Below, piece by piece: positions 37,602 through 46,965 of a stretch of DNA of 64,000 nt; position 1 is the stretch's first letter; each line of letters starts with the position of its first letter. The stretch lies in contig JAAFIP010000001.1 in assembly GCA_013297865.1 (NCBI GenBank), positions 352,220 through 416,219 on the forward strand, written 5' to 3'. The notes below the pieces were generated by a model, which did no database searches, was not told the DNA's origin, and saw only the letters and a program-made list of their open reading frames with translations. Both the position numbers and the translations under genes were made by a program. This stretch comes from Polaromonas sp. (GTDB taxonomy: Bacteria; Pseudomonadota; Gammaproteobacteria; Burkholderiales; Burkholderiaceae_C).

Positions 37602-38653
37602 ACCACCCCTCACACCACCCCGATCGCGCGCAGCTGTATGCCGACATGTCGCCACACCACCTCACCCCGCTGTGGGAGGTGTTGCACGCACTGGTGCCTC
37701 CCCAGCCGCAAACCCCTTGCGTGGCAGCACTGTGGACCTATGCTGATGTGCGCCCTTTCCTTATGCGCGCTGGCGCAGCCATCACCGCGCAGGAGGCCAT
37801 CCGCCGCGTCCTGATACTGGAGAACCCTGCGCTGCGCGGGCACAGCGCAGTCACCCAGTCGCTGTACGCGGGCCTGCAGCTGATCCTGCCGGGCGAAGTG
37901 GCCCCCAGCCACCGCCACACGCAGTCGGCCTTGCGCTTTATTGTGGAAGGCTCAGGCGCCTACACCGCCGTGGACGGCGAGCGCACCACCATGCAGCCTG
38001 GCGATTTCATCATCACGCCCAGCATGACCTGGCACGACCACGGCCACGAGGCCCAAGACCCCATGGTGTGGCTGGACGGGCTGGACATCCCCATGCTGCG
38101 CTTTTTCGATGCGGGCTTTGCAGAAAACGGCAGCGCCGCCATGCAGCAGATCAAAACCCCTGAAGGCACCAGCCTGGCGCGCTTTGGCCACAACATGGCC
38201 CCGGTGCGCAGCAGCTCGCCTTACGGCAAAACCAGCCCCATCTTCAGCTACCCCTACGCCCGCACGCGTGACGCGCTGCACCAGCTCGAGCGCGATGCGC
38301 CGATCGACGCCTGGGATGGCGTCAAGCTGCGCTATACCAACCCATTGACCGGCGGCTGGGCCATGCCCACCCTGGGCACCTTCATGCAGCGCCTGCCTGC
38401 AGGCTTTAAGGGCCAGCCCTATCGCCAGACTGACGGAGCCGTGTTCAGCGTGGTGGAAGGTTCGGGAATTGCGTATATCGAATCACACCACGGCAAGGCA
38501 CAATTGAAATTTGGCCCGCGTGACCATTTTGTGGTGCCTTCGTGGCACACATTGCGATTGAGCAGCAGCGCAGGCTGCGTACTGTTCAGTTATTCCGACC
38601 GCCCGGTGCACGAAGCACTGGGCATCCACAGAGAAGAAAGACTACCCGCATGA
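37598..38653 (+). CDS. Gentisate 1,2-dioxygenase
   Basis: A 351-residue bicupin Fe(II) enzyme that opens gentisate to maleylpyruvate. The metal-binding HRH of the first cupin (H105, H107) and the following RFIVEGSGAYT are present, with a third His in SMTWHDHGHE. The second cupin at about 270-330 (GAVFSVVEGSG, FVVPSWH) is also intact. Both ends overlap neighbouring genes by 4 bp. Confidence 0.95.
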   Translation: MNHPSHHPDRAQLYADMSPHHLTPLWEVLHALVPPQPQTPCVAALWTYADVRPFLMRAGAAITAQEAIRRVLILENPALRGHSAVTQSLYAGLQLILPGEVAPSHRHTQSALRFIVEGSGAYTAVDGERTTMQPGDFIITPSMTWHDHGHEAQDPMVWLDGLDIPMLRFFDAGFAENGSAAMQQIKTPEGTSLARFGHNMAPVRSSSPYGKTSPIFSYPYARTRDALHQLERDAPIDAWDGVKLRYTNPLTGGWAMPTLGTFMQRLPAGFKGQPYRQTDGAVFSVVEGSGIAYIESHHGKAQLKFGPRDHFVVPSWHTLRLSSSAGCVLFSYSDRPVHEALGIHREERLPA

Positions 38654-39345
38654 GCTATCTATTCACTCCCCCCGCCGTTGTCAGCGTGCCCGTCGTTGGC
38701 CGCGCAGAGCGCTTTCCGGTCAACCGCATCTACTGCGTGGGCCGCAATTACGAAGAGCATGCCAAGGAAATGGGCTTTACCGGCCGTGAGCCGCCGTTCT
38801 TCTTCATGAAGCCTGCCAACGCCATCGTCGTGATCAACCCCGGCGAAACCGGCACCATCCCCTACCCCAGCCTGACCAAAAACTTCCACCACGAGATCGA
38901 ACTGGTGGCGGCCATTGGCACTGGTGGCAAAAACATCAAGGCTGCAGACGCCATGAAGCACATCTTTGGCTACGCCGTGGGCCTGGACATGACCCGCCGC
39001 GACCTGCAGGGCGAGATGAAAAAAGCCGGCCGCCCCTGGTGCATTGGCAAGGCCTTTGACCACTCTGCCCCGATTGGCCACATCACCCCTGCAGCGCAGG
39101 CAGGCGATATCGTCAACGCAGAGCTGGCCGTACAGGTCAACGGCGCTGACCGCCAGCGCAGCAATGTCAGCAAGCTGATCTGGAACATGGCCGAAACCAT
39201 CGAGCACCTGTCTGCCGCATGGGAACTGCAGCCCGGCGATCTGATCTATACAGGCACCCCCGAAGGCGTGAACGCGGTGGTCAGCGGGGACACCATGGTC
39301 GGCAGCGTGGCTGGTTTGATCAGCATCACGGTCAAAGTGGTCTGA
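38650..39345 (+). CDS. Fumarylpyruvate/maleylpyruvate hydrolase (FAH family)
   Basis: A 231-residue fumarylacetoacetate hydrolase-type enzyme similar to NagK. Landmarks: YCVGRNYEEHAKEMGF, the metal ligands in FHHEIELVAAIG, and YTGTPEGVNAV. It cleaves the C-C bond of fumaryl- or maleylpyruvate to pyruvate and fumarate or maleate. The start overlaps the dioxygenase stop. Confidence 0.93.
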   Translation: MSYLFTPPAVVSVPVVGRAERFPVNRIYCVGRNYEEHAKEMGFTGREPPFFFMKPANAIVVINPGETGTIPYPSLTKNFHHEIELVAAIGTGGKNIKAADAMKHIFGYAVGLDMTRRDLQGEMKKAGRPWCIGKAFDHSAPIGHITPAAQAGDIVNAELAVQVNGADRQRSNVSKLIWNMAETIEHLSAAWELQPGDLIYTGTPEGVNAVVSGDTMVGSVAGLISITVKVV

Positions 39346-39360
39346 TTTTTAAGGCATTTT

Positions 39361-39410
39361 AGGCCTCCAGCCCAATAAAAGACCGCGGGGGCAGCTATTG
39401 AATTGATAGT
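39361..39410 (+). repeat. Dispersed palindromic repeat, copy 7
   Basis: Divergent copy: AGGCCTCCAGCCCAATAAAA then GACCGCGGGGGCAGCTAT. It separates the catabolic enzymes from the TRAP transporter genes. Confidence 0.88.
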
Positions 39411-39431
39411 ATTACGCGGTAATCACAGACC

Positions 39432-39929
39432 ATGAAAATTCTCGACAAACTCGCCAAGCTGTGCGCCATCGCCGCCGGGCTACTGCTGATCTTCATCACG
39501 CTGATGACCGTCGTCAGCGTGATCGGCCGCGACACGATTGGCAAAACCATTGTGGGGGACTTTGAGCTCTCCGGCGCTGCCGCAGGCGCGGCCATTGCGC
39601 TGTTCATGCCCTGGTGCCAGATCCGCCGAGGCAACATCATGGTGGATTTTTTCACCACCAAAGCCTCTGCCTCCAGCCAGGCCTTGATGGAGCGCTTTGG
39701 CGCATTCATGCTGGCCTTGGTGATGGGCCTGATGACATGGCGTACTGCGCTGGGCGGCATGAACGCCTGGACCAGCCAGAGTGGCACCATGATGCTCGGG
39801 TTTCCCGAGTGGATTGTCTTCAGCGCCATGGTGCCCCCTCTGGCAATCACCACCCTGATTGCGCTGACCCAGGCCCTGTTTGGCTTCGCCGATGACGCCA
39901 CTGAAGACAACCCGGAGCTGGCTGTATGA
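39432..39929 (+). CDS. dctQ: TRAP transporter small permease (DctQ type)
   Basis: A 165-residue membrane protein with four hydrophobic segments and the DctQ pattern (FITLMTVVSVIGRDTIGKTIVGDFELSG; FMPWCQIRRGNIMVDFFT). It forms the small membrane subunit of a sodium-driven TRAP transporter. The stop overlaps dctM. Confidence 0.92.
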   Translation: MKILDKLAKLCAIAAGLLLIFITLMTVVSVIGRDTIGKTIVGDFELSGAAAGAAIALFMPWCQIRRGNIMVDFFTTKASASSQALMERFGAFMLALVMGLMTWRTALGGMNAWTSQSGTMMLGFPEWIVFSAMVPPLAITTLIALTQALFGFADDATEDNPELAV

Positions 39930-41266
39930 GCGCCATTCAACTTGCCTTGATGATTTTCGGCATCATGCTGGTGCTGATGGCGGTGCGCGTGCCCATCGCG
40001 GCGACGATGTTTATCGCTGGTGGCATTGGCTATGTGATGCAGGCTGGCTGGGGGCCGCTGTCTAACTTTTTGAACAACCAGGCTTACGCACGCTTTGCCA
40101 GCTACGACCTGTCGGTCATCCCGCTGTTCATCCTGATGGGGCACTTTGCCACCCAAGGCGGCATCAGCAAGGCCCTGTTTACCTTTGCTGCCGGCGTGAT
40201 GGGCCGCTTCAAGGGCGGGCTGGCCATGGGCGCGGTGCTGGCCTGCGCCGCGTTCGGCGCCATCTGCGGCTCGTCGGTGGCCACAGCAGCCACCATTACC
40301 AATGTGGCCTACGACGAGATGCGCTCACACGGCTACTCGGGCCGCCTGACCACTGGCACGCTGGCCGCAGGCGGCACGCTGGGCATTTTGATTCCACCCT
40401 CGGTGCCGCTGGTGATCTATGCCATCCTCACCGAGCAGAACATCGCCAAACTGTTTGCCGCAGCCATGGTGCCCGGCATCATCGCCATGCTGGGCTACAT
40501 GATCGCCATCGGCATCTATGTGCGCGTGGTGCCTGGCCAGGCACCCGAGCATGACCGGGTGGCCAACACCAATATCATCGAAGCGCTCAAGGGCATTGGC
40601 CCGATTGCAGCGATCTTCGTCATCGTCTTTGGCGGCATCTATGGCGGCTTTTTCACCCCCACCGAAGGCGCTGCCGTCGGCGCATTTGCCACCTTCATCG
40701 CAGCGCTGGCCAAGCGGGAGATGACCTGGGACAAGTTCAAAAACTGCTTTTATGCCACGGCAGAAAGCTCGGCCATGATCTTTTTGATCTTCCTGGGCGC
40801 TGACCTGATGAACGCCTCGCTGGCGCTGACCCAAGTGCCTGCGCAGCTGGCCCAGGTGGTTGGCAGCTGGGGGCTGTCACCCGTGATGGTGGTGGCCGCC
40901 ATCATGCTGTTTTATGTGGTGCTGGGCGCAGTGATGGATGAGCTGTCGATGATTTTGCTGACCGTGCCGATCTTCTTTCCGATGATCATGGCGCTGGACT
41001 TTGGCATGAGCAAGGAATACACCGCCATCTGGTTTGGCATCATGGTGCTGATGACCGTGGGCTTTGGCATGCTGGCCCCGCCGGTGGGCCTGAATGTGTA
41101 TGTGGTCAACGGCATGATCAAGGGCAAAGCCAGCGTGCATGGCCCGGTGCCGATTGCCGAGAGCTACCGGGGCGTGATGCCGTTTTTAATCAGCGACACG
41201 CTGCGCACCCTGCTGCTGCTATTTTTCCCCATGATCTCGTTGTATGTACTGAGGTTCATGCAATAA
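39926..41266 (+). CDS. dctM: TRAP transporter large permease (DctM type)
   Basis: A 446-residue polytopic protein with about 12 hydrophobic segments and DctM motifs: ILMGHFATQGGISKALF, GAICGSSVATAATI and TAGGTLGILIPPSVPLVIYA. It is the transport channel subunit. Confidence 0.94.
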   Translation: MSAIQLALMIFGIMLVLMAVRVPIAATMFIAGGIGYVMQAGWGPLSNFLNNQAYARFASYDLSVIPLFILMGHFATQGGISKALFTFAAGVMGRFKGGLAMGAVLACAAFGAICGSSVATAATITNVAYDEMRSHGYSGRLTTGTLAAGGTLGILIPPSVPLVIYAILTEQNIAKLFAAAMVPGIIAMLGYMIAIGIYVRVVPGQAPEHDRVANTNIIEALKGIGPIAAIFVIVFGGIYGGFFTPTEGAAVGAFATFIAALAKREMTWDKFKNCFYATAESSAMIFLIFLGADLMNASLALTQVPAQLAQVVGSWGLSPVMVVAAIMLFYVVLGAVMDELSMILLTVPIFFPMIMALDFGMSKEYTAIWFGIMVLMTVGFGMLAPPVGLNVYVVNGMIKGKASVHGPVPIAESYRGVMPFLISDTLRTLLLLFFPMISLYVLRFMQ

Positions 41267-41362
41267 AAACCCCTTGCGCAGTGTTTTCAGGGTTAGCCCG
41301 CTCAACCTTTTGCACTGTCTTGCGTTATCTTCTTATCCATTCATCCTTAGGAGCTTTTTGAC

Positions 41363-42451
41363 ATGCTGCAACGTCGCACCCTTCTGAAAACCGGTATCGC
41401 CGCCTCCATTGGCGGCAGCGCCATCTCCGGTTTTGCCCAACAGGTCACCACCTTGAAGTTCCATACTTTCATGGCACCACAGTCCAATGTATGGCTCAAC
41501 ATGCACAAAGCCTGGATGGACAAGGTCGAGAAAGAGTCCAACGGCCGCATCAAATTTGAAGGCTACCCTGCCATGCAGCTGGGCGGCACGCCAGTGCAAC
41601 TGTATGACCAGGCACGCGACGGCGTGGTGGACATCATCTGGACCTTGCCAGGCAATACCGCAGGGCGCTTCCCCCGCGTTGAGGCCTTTGAGCTGCCGTT
41701 CATGATGACCAATGCTGAAGCGGCCTCCAAAGCCTATTGGGAATATGTGCAGACGGTCGCTGCAGACGAGTTCAAGGAAACCCAGGTGCTGGCGCTGCAA
41801 GTGCACGGCCCCGGCGTGATCCACACCGTAGACAAGCCCATCAAGTCGATTGCCGACCTCAAGGGCCTGAAAATGCGCGCCCCAACACGCCAGGTCACCA
41901 AACTCATGGGCAGCCTGGGCGCAACGCCTGTGGGCATGCCTTTGCCAGGCATTCCTGATGCACTGTCCAAAGGCACCATTCAGGGCTGCGTGATTCCGTG
42001 GGAAGTGGTGCCGTCAGTCAAGGTGCATGAGCTGACCAAGTTCCACGCCGAGTTCGACCCCGCCGGCGGCTCGCTGTACACCACCACCTTTGTGATGGCC
42101 ATGAACAAAGCCAAATACAGCGCCCTGCCTCCTGATGTCAAAAAAGTGATTGATGACAACTCGGGCATGGCCACCTCTGGCTGGCTGGGCAAAACCCAGC
42201 AGGCGGGCGACGCCGCAGGCCGCAAGTCGGCTGCTGACCGCGGCAACACCATTACCACGGTAGATGTACAGGAGGCCCAGAACTTCCGCCGTGCTTCTCG
42301 CCTGATCGAGGTGGAGTGGATGGAAGACATGAAAAAACGCGGCTACGATGGCCAAAAACTGCTCGACACGGCCCGCAGCCTGATCGAAAAGCACACCAAG
42401 GCCGCCGCTGCACCCGCCGCGCCTGCCAAGGCCCCCGCCAAGAAGGCCTGA
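41363..42451 (+). CDS. dctP: TRAP transporter substrate-binding protein (DctP type)
   Basis: A 362-residue periplasmic protein. It has a TAT-like N-terminus (MLQRRTLLKTGIAASIGGSA), the usual DctP core (LKGLKMRAPTRQVTKLMGSLGATPVGMPLPGIPDAL), the conserved Arg that binds a carboxylate, and an Ala/Lys-rich tail. Ribosome-binding site AGGAG at 41350. The position after the gentisate genes suggests an aromatic acid such as 3-hydroxybenzoate as substrate. Confidence 0.93.
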   Translation: MLQRRTLLKTGIAASIGGSAISGFAQQVTTLKFHTFMAPQSNVWLNMHKAWMDKVEKESNGRIKFEGYPAMQLGGTPVQLYDQARDGVVDIIWTLPGNTAGRFPRVEAFELPFMMTNAEAASKAYWEYVQTVAADEFKETQVLALQVHGPGVIHTVDKPIKSIADLKGLKMRAPTRQVTKLMGSLGATPVGMPLPGIPDALSKGTIQGCVIPWEVVPSVKVHELTKFHAEFDPAGGSLYTTTFVMAMNKAKYSALPPDVKKVIDDNSGMATSGWLGKTQQAGDAAGRKSAADRGNTITTVDVQEAQNFRRASRLIEVEWMEDMKKRGYDGQKLLDTARSLIEKHTKAAAAPAAPAKAPAKKA

Positions 42452-42503
42452 CGCTACCGCCGTTTGGCCCTTACCCCGCAGCTGTTTCATACAGCTAATG
42501 CAT

Positions 42504-42529
42504 AGGCTCCTTCGGGAGCCTGTTTTTTT
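42504..42529 (+). terminator. Terminator of the gentisate/TRAP operon
   Basis: AGGCTCC-TTCG-GGAGCCT stem-loop followed by seven T, 52 bp after the dctP stop and just before the NUDIX gene. Confidence 0.93.
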
Positions 42530-42545
42530 GCGTACACTGCAAGGC

Positions 42546-43106
42546 ATGTACCCTCGCGCGCCTATCCAATATTGCAAATCCTGCGGCGCTGCCGTGGTCT
42601 ACCGCCTGCCTGACGATGGCGACACCAAACCGCGGGCCGTCTGCAGCAGCTGCACCACCGTGCACTATGAAAACCCGCTCAATGTGGTGGGCACCATCCC
42701 CGTGTGGTCAGGCCCCCAGGGGCTGCAGGTGCTGCTGTGCCTGCGCAATATCGAGCCACGCAAAGGCCTGTGGACGCTGCCTGCGGGCTTCATGGAGCTG
42801 GGCGAGACGACAGCACAGGGCGCAGAGCGCGAAACCCATGAAGAGGCCGGCGCGCAGATCGAGATGCAAAGCCTGTTCACCCTGATCAATGTCGAGCGCG
42901 TGGGACAGGTGCATTTTTTCTACCGCGCCAAGCTGCTCAGCGATGTGTTTGACCCTGGCCACGAAACCATGGAAGCGCGCCTGTTTACCCAAGACCAGGT
43001 GCCCTGGGACGCGCTGGCTTTTCGTACCGTGCGCGACACCCTGGATCGTTTTTTTGCAGATGTCAAAACCGGCCAGTTTGGCATCCACCATTTCGACATT
43101 TCTTAA
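42546..43106 (+). CDS. NUDIX hydrolase with N-terminal zinc ribbon
   Basis: A 186-residue protein. Two CxxC knuckles (CKSC near residue 10, CSSC near 36) form a zinc ribbon as in NADH pyrophosphatase. The NUDIX box is complete at about residues 80-102 (GFMELGETTAQGAERETHEEAG). Such enzymes hydrolyse nucleoside diphosphate derivatives with Mg2+. Start ATG 42546, 16 bp after the terminator run, so its promoter must overlap the terminator or the end of dctP. Confidence 0.9.
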   Translation: MYPRAPIQYCKSCGAAVVYRLPDDGDTKPRAVCSSCTTVHYENPLNVVGTIPVWSGPQGLQVLLCLRNIEPRKGLWTLPAGFMELGETTAQGAERETHEEAGAQIEMQSLFTLINVERVGQVHFFYRAKLLSDVFDPGHETMEARLFTQDQVPWDALAFRTVRDTLDRFFADVKTGQFGIHHFDIS

Positions 43107-43113
43107 GTGTTTC

Positions 43114-43163
43114 AGGGCTCCAGGCCAATAGAATATCGCGGGAGCAGCTATTTAATCTATAGC
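43114..43163 (+). repeat. Dispersed palindromic repeat, copy 8
   Basis: Full consensus copy: CTCCAGGCCAATAGAATA, CGCGGGAGCAGCTATTTAAT, CTATAGC. Its right end overlaps the last codons and stop of add on the minus strand. Confidence 0.93.
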
Positions 43164-44219
43164 ATCCATACCGTAGGATAGGATCTGCTCCAGCGCCTGC
43201 ATGCGCTGTGCAGAGGGCAGAAAAGACGCTTTAGCTGCCGCCTGCATGCTCGCCAGCACGCGCTCCACCGACCATCCCATCGCCTGGTGCACCCGCTGCA
43301 GCTCCTGGCTGTGTGACACCCCTGAGACCAGCCGATTATCGGTATGGATGGACAGCTCCAGCCCTGCTGCCCACATAGCGGGCAAGGGATGGTCGGCCAG
43401 GCTCTGGCACACGCCCGTGTGGGTATTGCTCGTGGGGCAGACTTCAAAATGCACGGGCTGCGACATATCGGCCACCTGCGCCATGTGCTGTGCGGCGTGC
43501 TCGCCCAGGGCAATCTGCACCCCATGCCCGATGCGCGTGGCACCTAGCGCGATAGCCTCCAGCACACGCTCGCCGCTGTCTGCCTCGCCTGCGTGCAAGG
43601 TGATGCCCAAGCCCGCCTCGCGGGCGATGTCGATGGCCCGGCTGTGCGCCGTGGCAGGAAAGCCCCACTCCGCCCCCGCCAAGTCAAAACCCACCACGCC
43701 CTGCCCCGCGTAGCGCACCGCCAGGCGCGCGGCGCGCTCCACCTCCTGCACGCTATCAGTGCGCATCGCGCACACAATCAGGCCACAGGCCAGGCCGCTG
43801 CGCTGCAAGCCCGCCACCAGCGCCTCCACAGCCGCCTCGGGCGCCAGACCGTGCGGCTGGAGCAGCAGCGGCGCCATGCGAAACTCCGCCAGCACGCAGC
43901 CGTCGGCGGCGGCGTCTTCGGCCGCCTCAAAAGCCACACGCTCACATGACGGTGCATCGCACATCGCCGCCACGGTGGGCGCAAACGCTGCCACATAGCG
44001 CTCCAGGCTGCCCGACTGGGCGTTGCCCTGCAGCCAGTGTGCTACGGCCTCAGGCGTCTGCTGGGCTGTGTCCAAAGGTAAACTGATTCGCTTGCGCTGG
44101 CACAATTCCAGCAAGGTTGCAGGGCGCAGCCCACCATCCAGATGCTCGTGCAGCAGCACTTTGGGCAGGGTCTGCCAAACGCTGTCGTTGACAGGCAAAG
44201 GGTTTTCCTTATCCAGCAT
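43152..44219 (-). CDS. add: Adenosine deaminase
   Basis: A 355-residue metallo-hydrolase that deaminates adenosine to inosine. Zinc ligands: HEHLDG (H24, H26), the TLHAGE His with catalytic Glu, and SIHTDN with the catalytic Asp. The last residues (GMDAID) and the stop codon come from repeat copy 8, so the native C-terminal codons seem to have been replaced or extended. Divergent from the nucleoside ABC transporter operon. Confidence 0.93.
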   Translation of the reverse strand: MLDKENPLPVNDSVWQTLPKVLLHEHLDGGLRPATLLELCQRKRISLPLDTAQQTPEAVAHWLQGNAQSGSLERYVAAFAPTVAAMCDAPSCERVAFEAAEDAAADGCVLAEFRMAPLLLQPHGLAPEAAVEALVAGLQRSGLACGLIVCAMRTDSVQEVERAARLAVRYAGQGVVGFDLAGAEWGFPATAHSRAIDIAREAGLGITLHAGEADSGERVLEAIALGATRIGHGVQIALGEHAAQHMAQVADMSQPVHFEVCPTSNTHTGVCQSLADHPLPAMWAAGLELSIHTDNRLVSGVSHSQELQRVHQAMGWSVERVLASMQAAAKASFLPSAQRMQALEQILSYGMDAID

Positions 44220-44343
44220 GGGGTTATCTCTCTAATTTACGGCCTACAGGATAACCCGCCTTGGCAAGACGCGTTGCATTAAGGCATGATTACTGCTTAC
44301 CCATCCCGGGGAACCGTGTTCATTTTTTTGGGAACTTAATGCT

Positions 44344-45315
44344 ATGAAAATCTCCTTGCGCTCCACCATTGTCGCCGCAGCCGCTTTGGCCGCTACCGCA
44401 GCCTTTGCACAGCCTGCCATCGTGTTTGACATGGGCGGCAAGTTTGACAAATCCTTCAACGAAGCCGCCTACAACGGCATCGAGCGCTGGAAAAAAGAAA
44501 CCGGCAAGCCCTATCTGGAGTTTGAAGTGTCCAACCCCACCCAGCGCGAGCAAGCCATCCGCCGCATGGCTGAGCGCGGTGCCAGCCCGATCATCGGCAT
44601 TGGCTTTGCCCAGGGCGACAGCATCCAGAAAGTCGCCAAAGAATTCCCCAAACTCAAGTTCGCCATCATCGACTTCGTGGTCAAAGAGCCCAATGTGCAG
44701 TCTGTGGTGTTCAACGAGCATGAAGGCAGCTTCCTGGTCGGCATGATGGCCGCTCAAGCCTCCAAAACCGGCAAAGTCGGCTTTGTCGGCGGCATGGACA
44801 TTCCGCTGATCCGAAAGTTCCAGTGCGGCTACGAGCAAGGCGCCAAGTTTGCCAACCCCAAAGTTGAGACTTTTGCCAACATGACCGGCACCACCGGCGC
44901 AGCCTGGAACGACCCAGGCCGTGGCGGCGAGCTGACCAAGGCCCAGTTTGCTAAAGGCGCTGATGTGGTGTTTGCCGCAGCTGGCGGTACCGGCATTGGC
45001 GTCTACCAAGCCGCCAAAGACGCTGGCAAGCTGGCCATCGGTGTGGACAGCAACCAGAACCACCTGCAGCCCGGCACCATGCTCACCTCCATGCTCAAGC
45101 GCGTGGACGTGGCCGTGTACAACGTGGCCAAAAACCACACCCCCGGCATCAGCGCCCTGGGCCTGAAAGAAGGCGGCGTGGACTACGCCATGGACACCAA
45201 CAATGACAAGCTGGTGTCTGCCGACATGCGCAAAAAGGTGGACGCCGCCAAGGCCGACATCATCAGCGGCAAAGTCAAGGTGGTTGACTACATGGCTGCC
45301 AATAAATGTGAGTAA
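44344..45315 (+). CDS. BMP-family nucleoside-binding protein
   Basis: A 323-residue periplasmic binding protein with a signal peptide (to about AAFAQ, residue 23). PAIVFDMGGKFDKSFNEAAYNG is the PnrA/BmpA signature, followed by GIGFAQGD, FVGGMDIPLIRKFQCGYEQGAKF and GVDSNQNH. It delivers purine or pyrimidine nucleosides to the ABC transporter encoded next. Confidence 0.93.
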   Translation: MKISLRSTIVAAAALAATAAFAQPAIVFDMGGKFDKSFNEAAYNGIERWKKETGKPYLEFEVSNPTQREQAIRRMAERGASPIIGIGFAQGDSIQKVAKEFPKLKFAIIDFVVKEPNVQSVVFNEHEGSFLVGMMAAQASKTGKVGFVGGMDIPLIRKFQCGYEQGAKFANPKVETFANMTGTTGAAWNDPGRGGELTKAQFAKGADVVFAAAGGTGIGVYQAAKDAGKLAIGVDSNQNHLQPGTMLTSMLKRVDVAVYNVAKNHTPGISALGLKEGGVDYAMDTNNDKLVSADMRKKVDAAKADIISGKVKVVDYMAANKCE

Positions 45316-45357
45316 GCCTACGGTTGGAATGGACAGCGTCTGTGCTACGCTTCGAGC

Positions 45358-46965
45358 GTGACGACAACATCCCTTACCCCTGACGAAAGCCGCACTGCAC
45401 CCGCTGCAGAGCGGCTTTCGCATTCTGCAGTGCGCCTGGTGTCGATCAACAAGCGTTTTGGCAGCGTGCATGCCAACCGCGACGTCAACCTGAGCGTGCA
45501 GCCCAGCACCATCCATGGCCTGGTGGGCGAGAACGGCGCTGGCAAAAGCACCCTGATGTCGATCCTGTATGGTTTTTACACAGCGGACAGCGGCAGCATC
45601 GAAGTGGAAGGAAAGAGTGTGCGCATCCGCCACTCGGACGAGGCCATCCGCCTGGGTATTGGCATGGTGCACCAGCACTTCATGCTGGTAGACACTCTGA
45701 GCGCGCTGGACAATGTGCTGCTGGGCGTGGAGCCGTATTTTGACCTGCGCCGCTCGCAGCAGGAGGCCCGCGAAAAGCTGCTGGCCCTGATGCAGGACAC
45801 GGGACTGCAGGTGCCGCTGGACACGCTGGTAGAAGACCTGAGCGTGGGCGACCGCCAGCGCCTGGAAATCCTCAAAGCCCTGCACCGGGGCGCGCGCATC
45901 CTCATCCTGGACGAACCCACTGCCGTGCTGACCGCGCAGGAGACCGACGCGCTGTTTGCCGTGCTGCGCCGCCTGCGTGAGCAAGGCAAAACCATCATCC
46001 TGATCACCCACAAGCTGCGCGAGGTGCTGGCTCTGTGCGACCAGGTCACGGTGATGCGCGCAGGCCAGGTGGTGCACGAGTGCCCCACCCAGGGCGCCAC
46101 AGTAGGGCAACTGGCCGAGGCCATGGTGGGGCGCAAGCTGCGCCCCCCGGCGGCGCGCGCAGCGCTCAGCAGCGACGCACCCGTGCTGCTGCGTGCGCAG
46201 GACATCCGCTGTGTCGACCTGCATAGCGTGCAGCGGCTGCGCGGCGTGTCGCTGCAGGTGCGCTCGGGCGAGATTGTGGGCGTGGCGGGTGTGGCAGGCA
46301 ATGGCCAGACCGAGCTGCTGGAGATTTTGAGTGGCATGCGCAAGCCCAGTGGCGGCAGCCTGCAAATGGGCGGCCTGCACTACACCAGCTCGGCATGGCT
46401 CAACCCGCAGGCTGCACGCAGCGCGGGCCTGGCCCATGTGCCCGAAGACCGGCACGAGCGCGGCCTGGTCATGCCGTTTGCGGCGTGGGAGTCTGCGGTG
46501 CTGGGCTATGAGCGCCTGGCCAGCTACAGCCAGGGCCTGTGGCTCAAAACCCGCGCCATGCTCAGCGATACCGACACGCTGATGCAGCGCTTTGATGTGC
46601 GCCCACCGCATCCGCGCCTGGGTTCATCCAAGTTCTCTGGCGGCAATCAGCAAAAACTGATTCTGGCGCGCGAGTTCAACCAGTCGCCCAAAGTGCTGCT
46701 GGTGGGCCAGCCCACGCGAGGCGTGGATATTGGCGCGATTGAATTCATCCACGGCCAGCTGCGCCGCCTGCGCGACGAGGGCTGCGCTGTGCTGCTGGTG
46801 TCCAGCGAGCTTGAAGAGATCTTGGCGCTGTCCGACCGGGTGATTGTGATGAACCATGGGCATATCACGGGCGAGCTGCCGGTGCAGGAGTGCAATGAAC
46901 AGAACCTGGGCCTGCTGATGGTGTCGCAGCACAGCCAGAGCGAAGCCGCTGAGGTCAGCGCATGA
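45358..46965 (+). CDS. Nucleoside ABC transporter ATPase (two cassettes)
   Basis: A 535-residue protein with two ABC domains like NupA and ribose transporters. First: GENGAGKSTLM, LSVGDRQRLEILKAL, ILDEPTAVL. Second: GVAGNGQTELLEILSG and SGGNQQKLILAREFNQSPKVLLVGQPTRGVD. The second cassette has the degenerate Walker regions usual for this family. Start is a GTG at 45358, 42 bp after the binding-protein stop; no strong ribosome-binding site is seen. Confidence 0.92.
   Translation: MTTTSLTPDESRTAPAAERLSHSAVRLVSINKRFGSVHANRDVNLSVQPSTIHGLVGENGAGKSTLMSILYGFYTADSGSIEVEGKSVRIRHSDEAIRLGIGMVHQHFMLVDTLSALDNVLLGVEPYFDLRRSQQEAREKLLALMQDTGLQVPLDTLVEDLSVGDRQRLEILKALHRGARILILDEPTAVLTAQETDALFAVLRRLREQGKTIILITHKLREVLALCDQVTVMRAGQVVHECPTQGATVGQLAEAMVGRKLRPPAARAALSSDAPVLLRAQDIRCVDLHSVQRLRGVSLQVRSGEIVGVAGVAGNGQTELLEILSGMRKPSGGSLQMGGLHYTSSAWLNPQAARSAGLAHVPEDRHERGLVMPFAAWESAVLGYERLASYSQGLWLKTRAMLSDTDTLMQRFDVRPPHPRLGSSKFSGGNQQKLILAREFNQSPKVLLVGQPTRGVDIGAIEFIHGQLRRLRDEGCAVLLVSSELEEILALSDRVIVMNHGHITGELPVQECNEQNLGLLMVSQHSQSEAAEVSA

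Noticed and set aside
44320..46611. A 763-codon open frame antisense to the BMP and ATPase genes
   Set aside because: It mirrors two clearly recognisable genes, has His/Gln/Arg-rich composition typical of GC-rich shadow frames and no domain.
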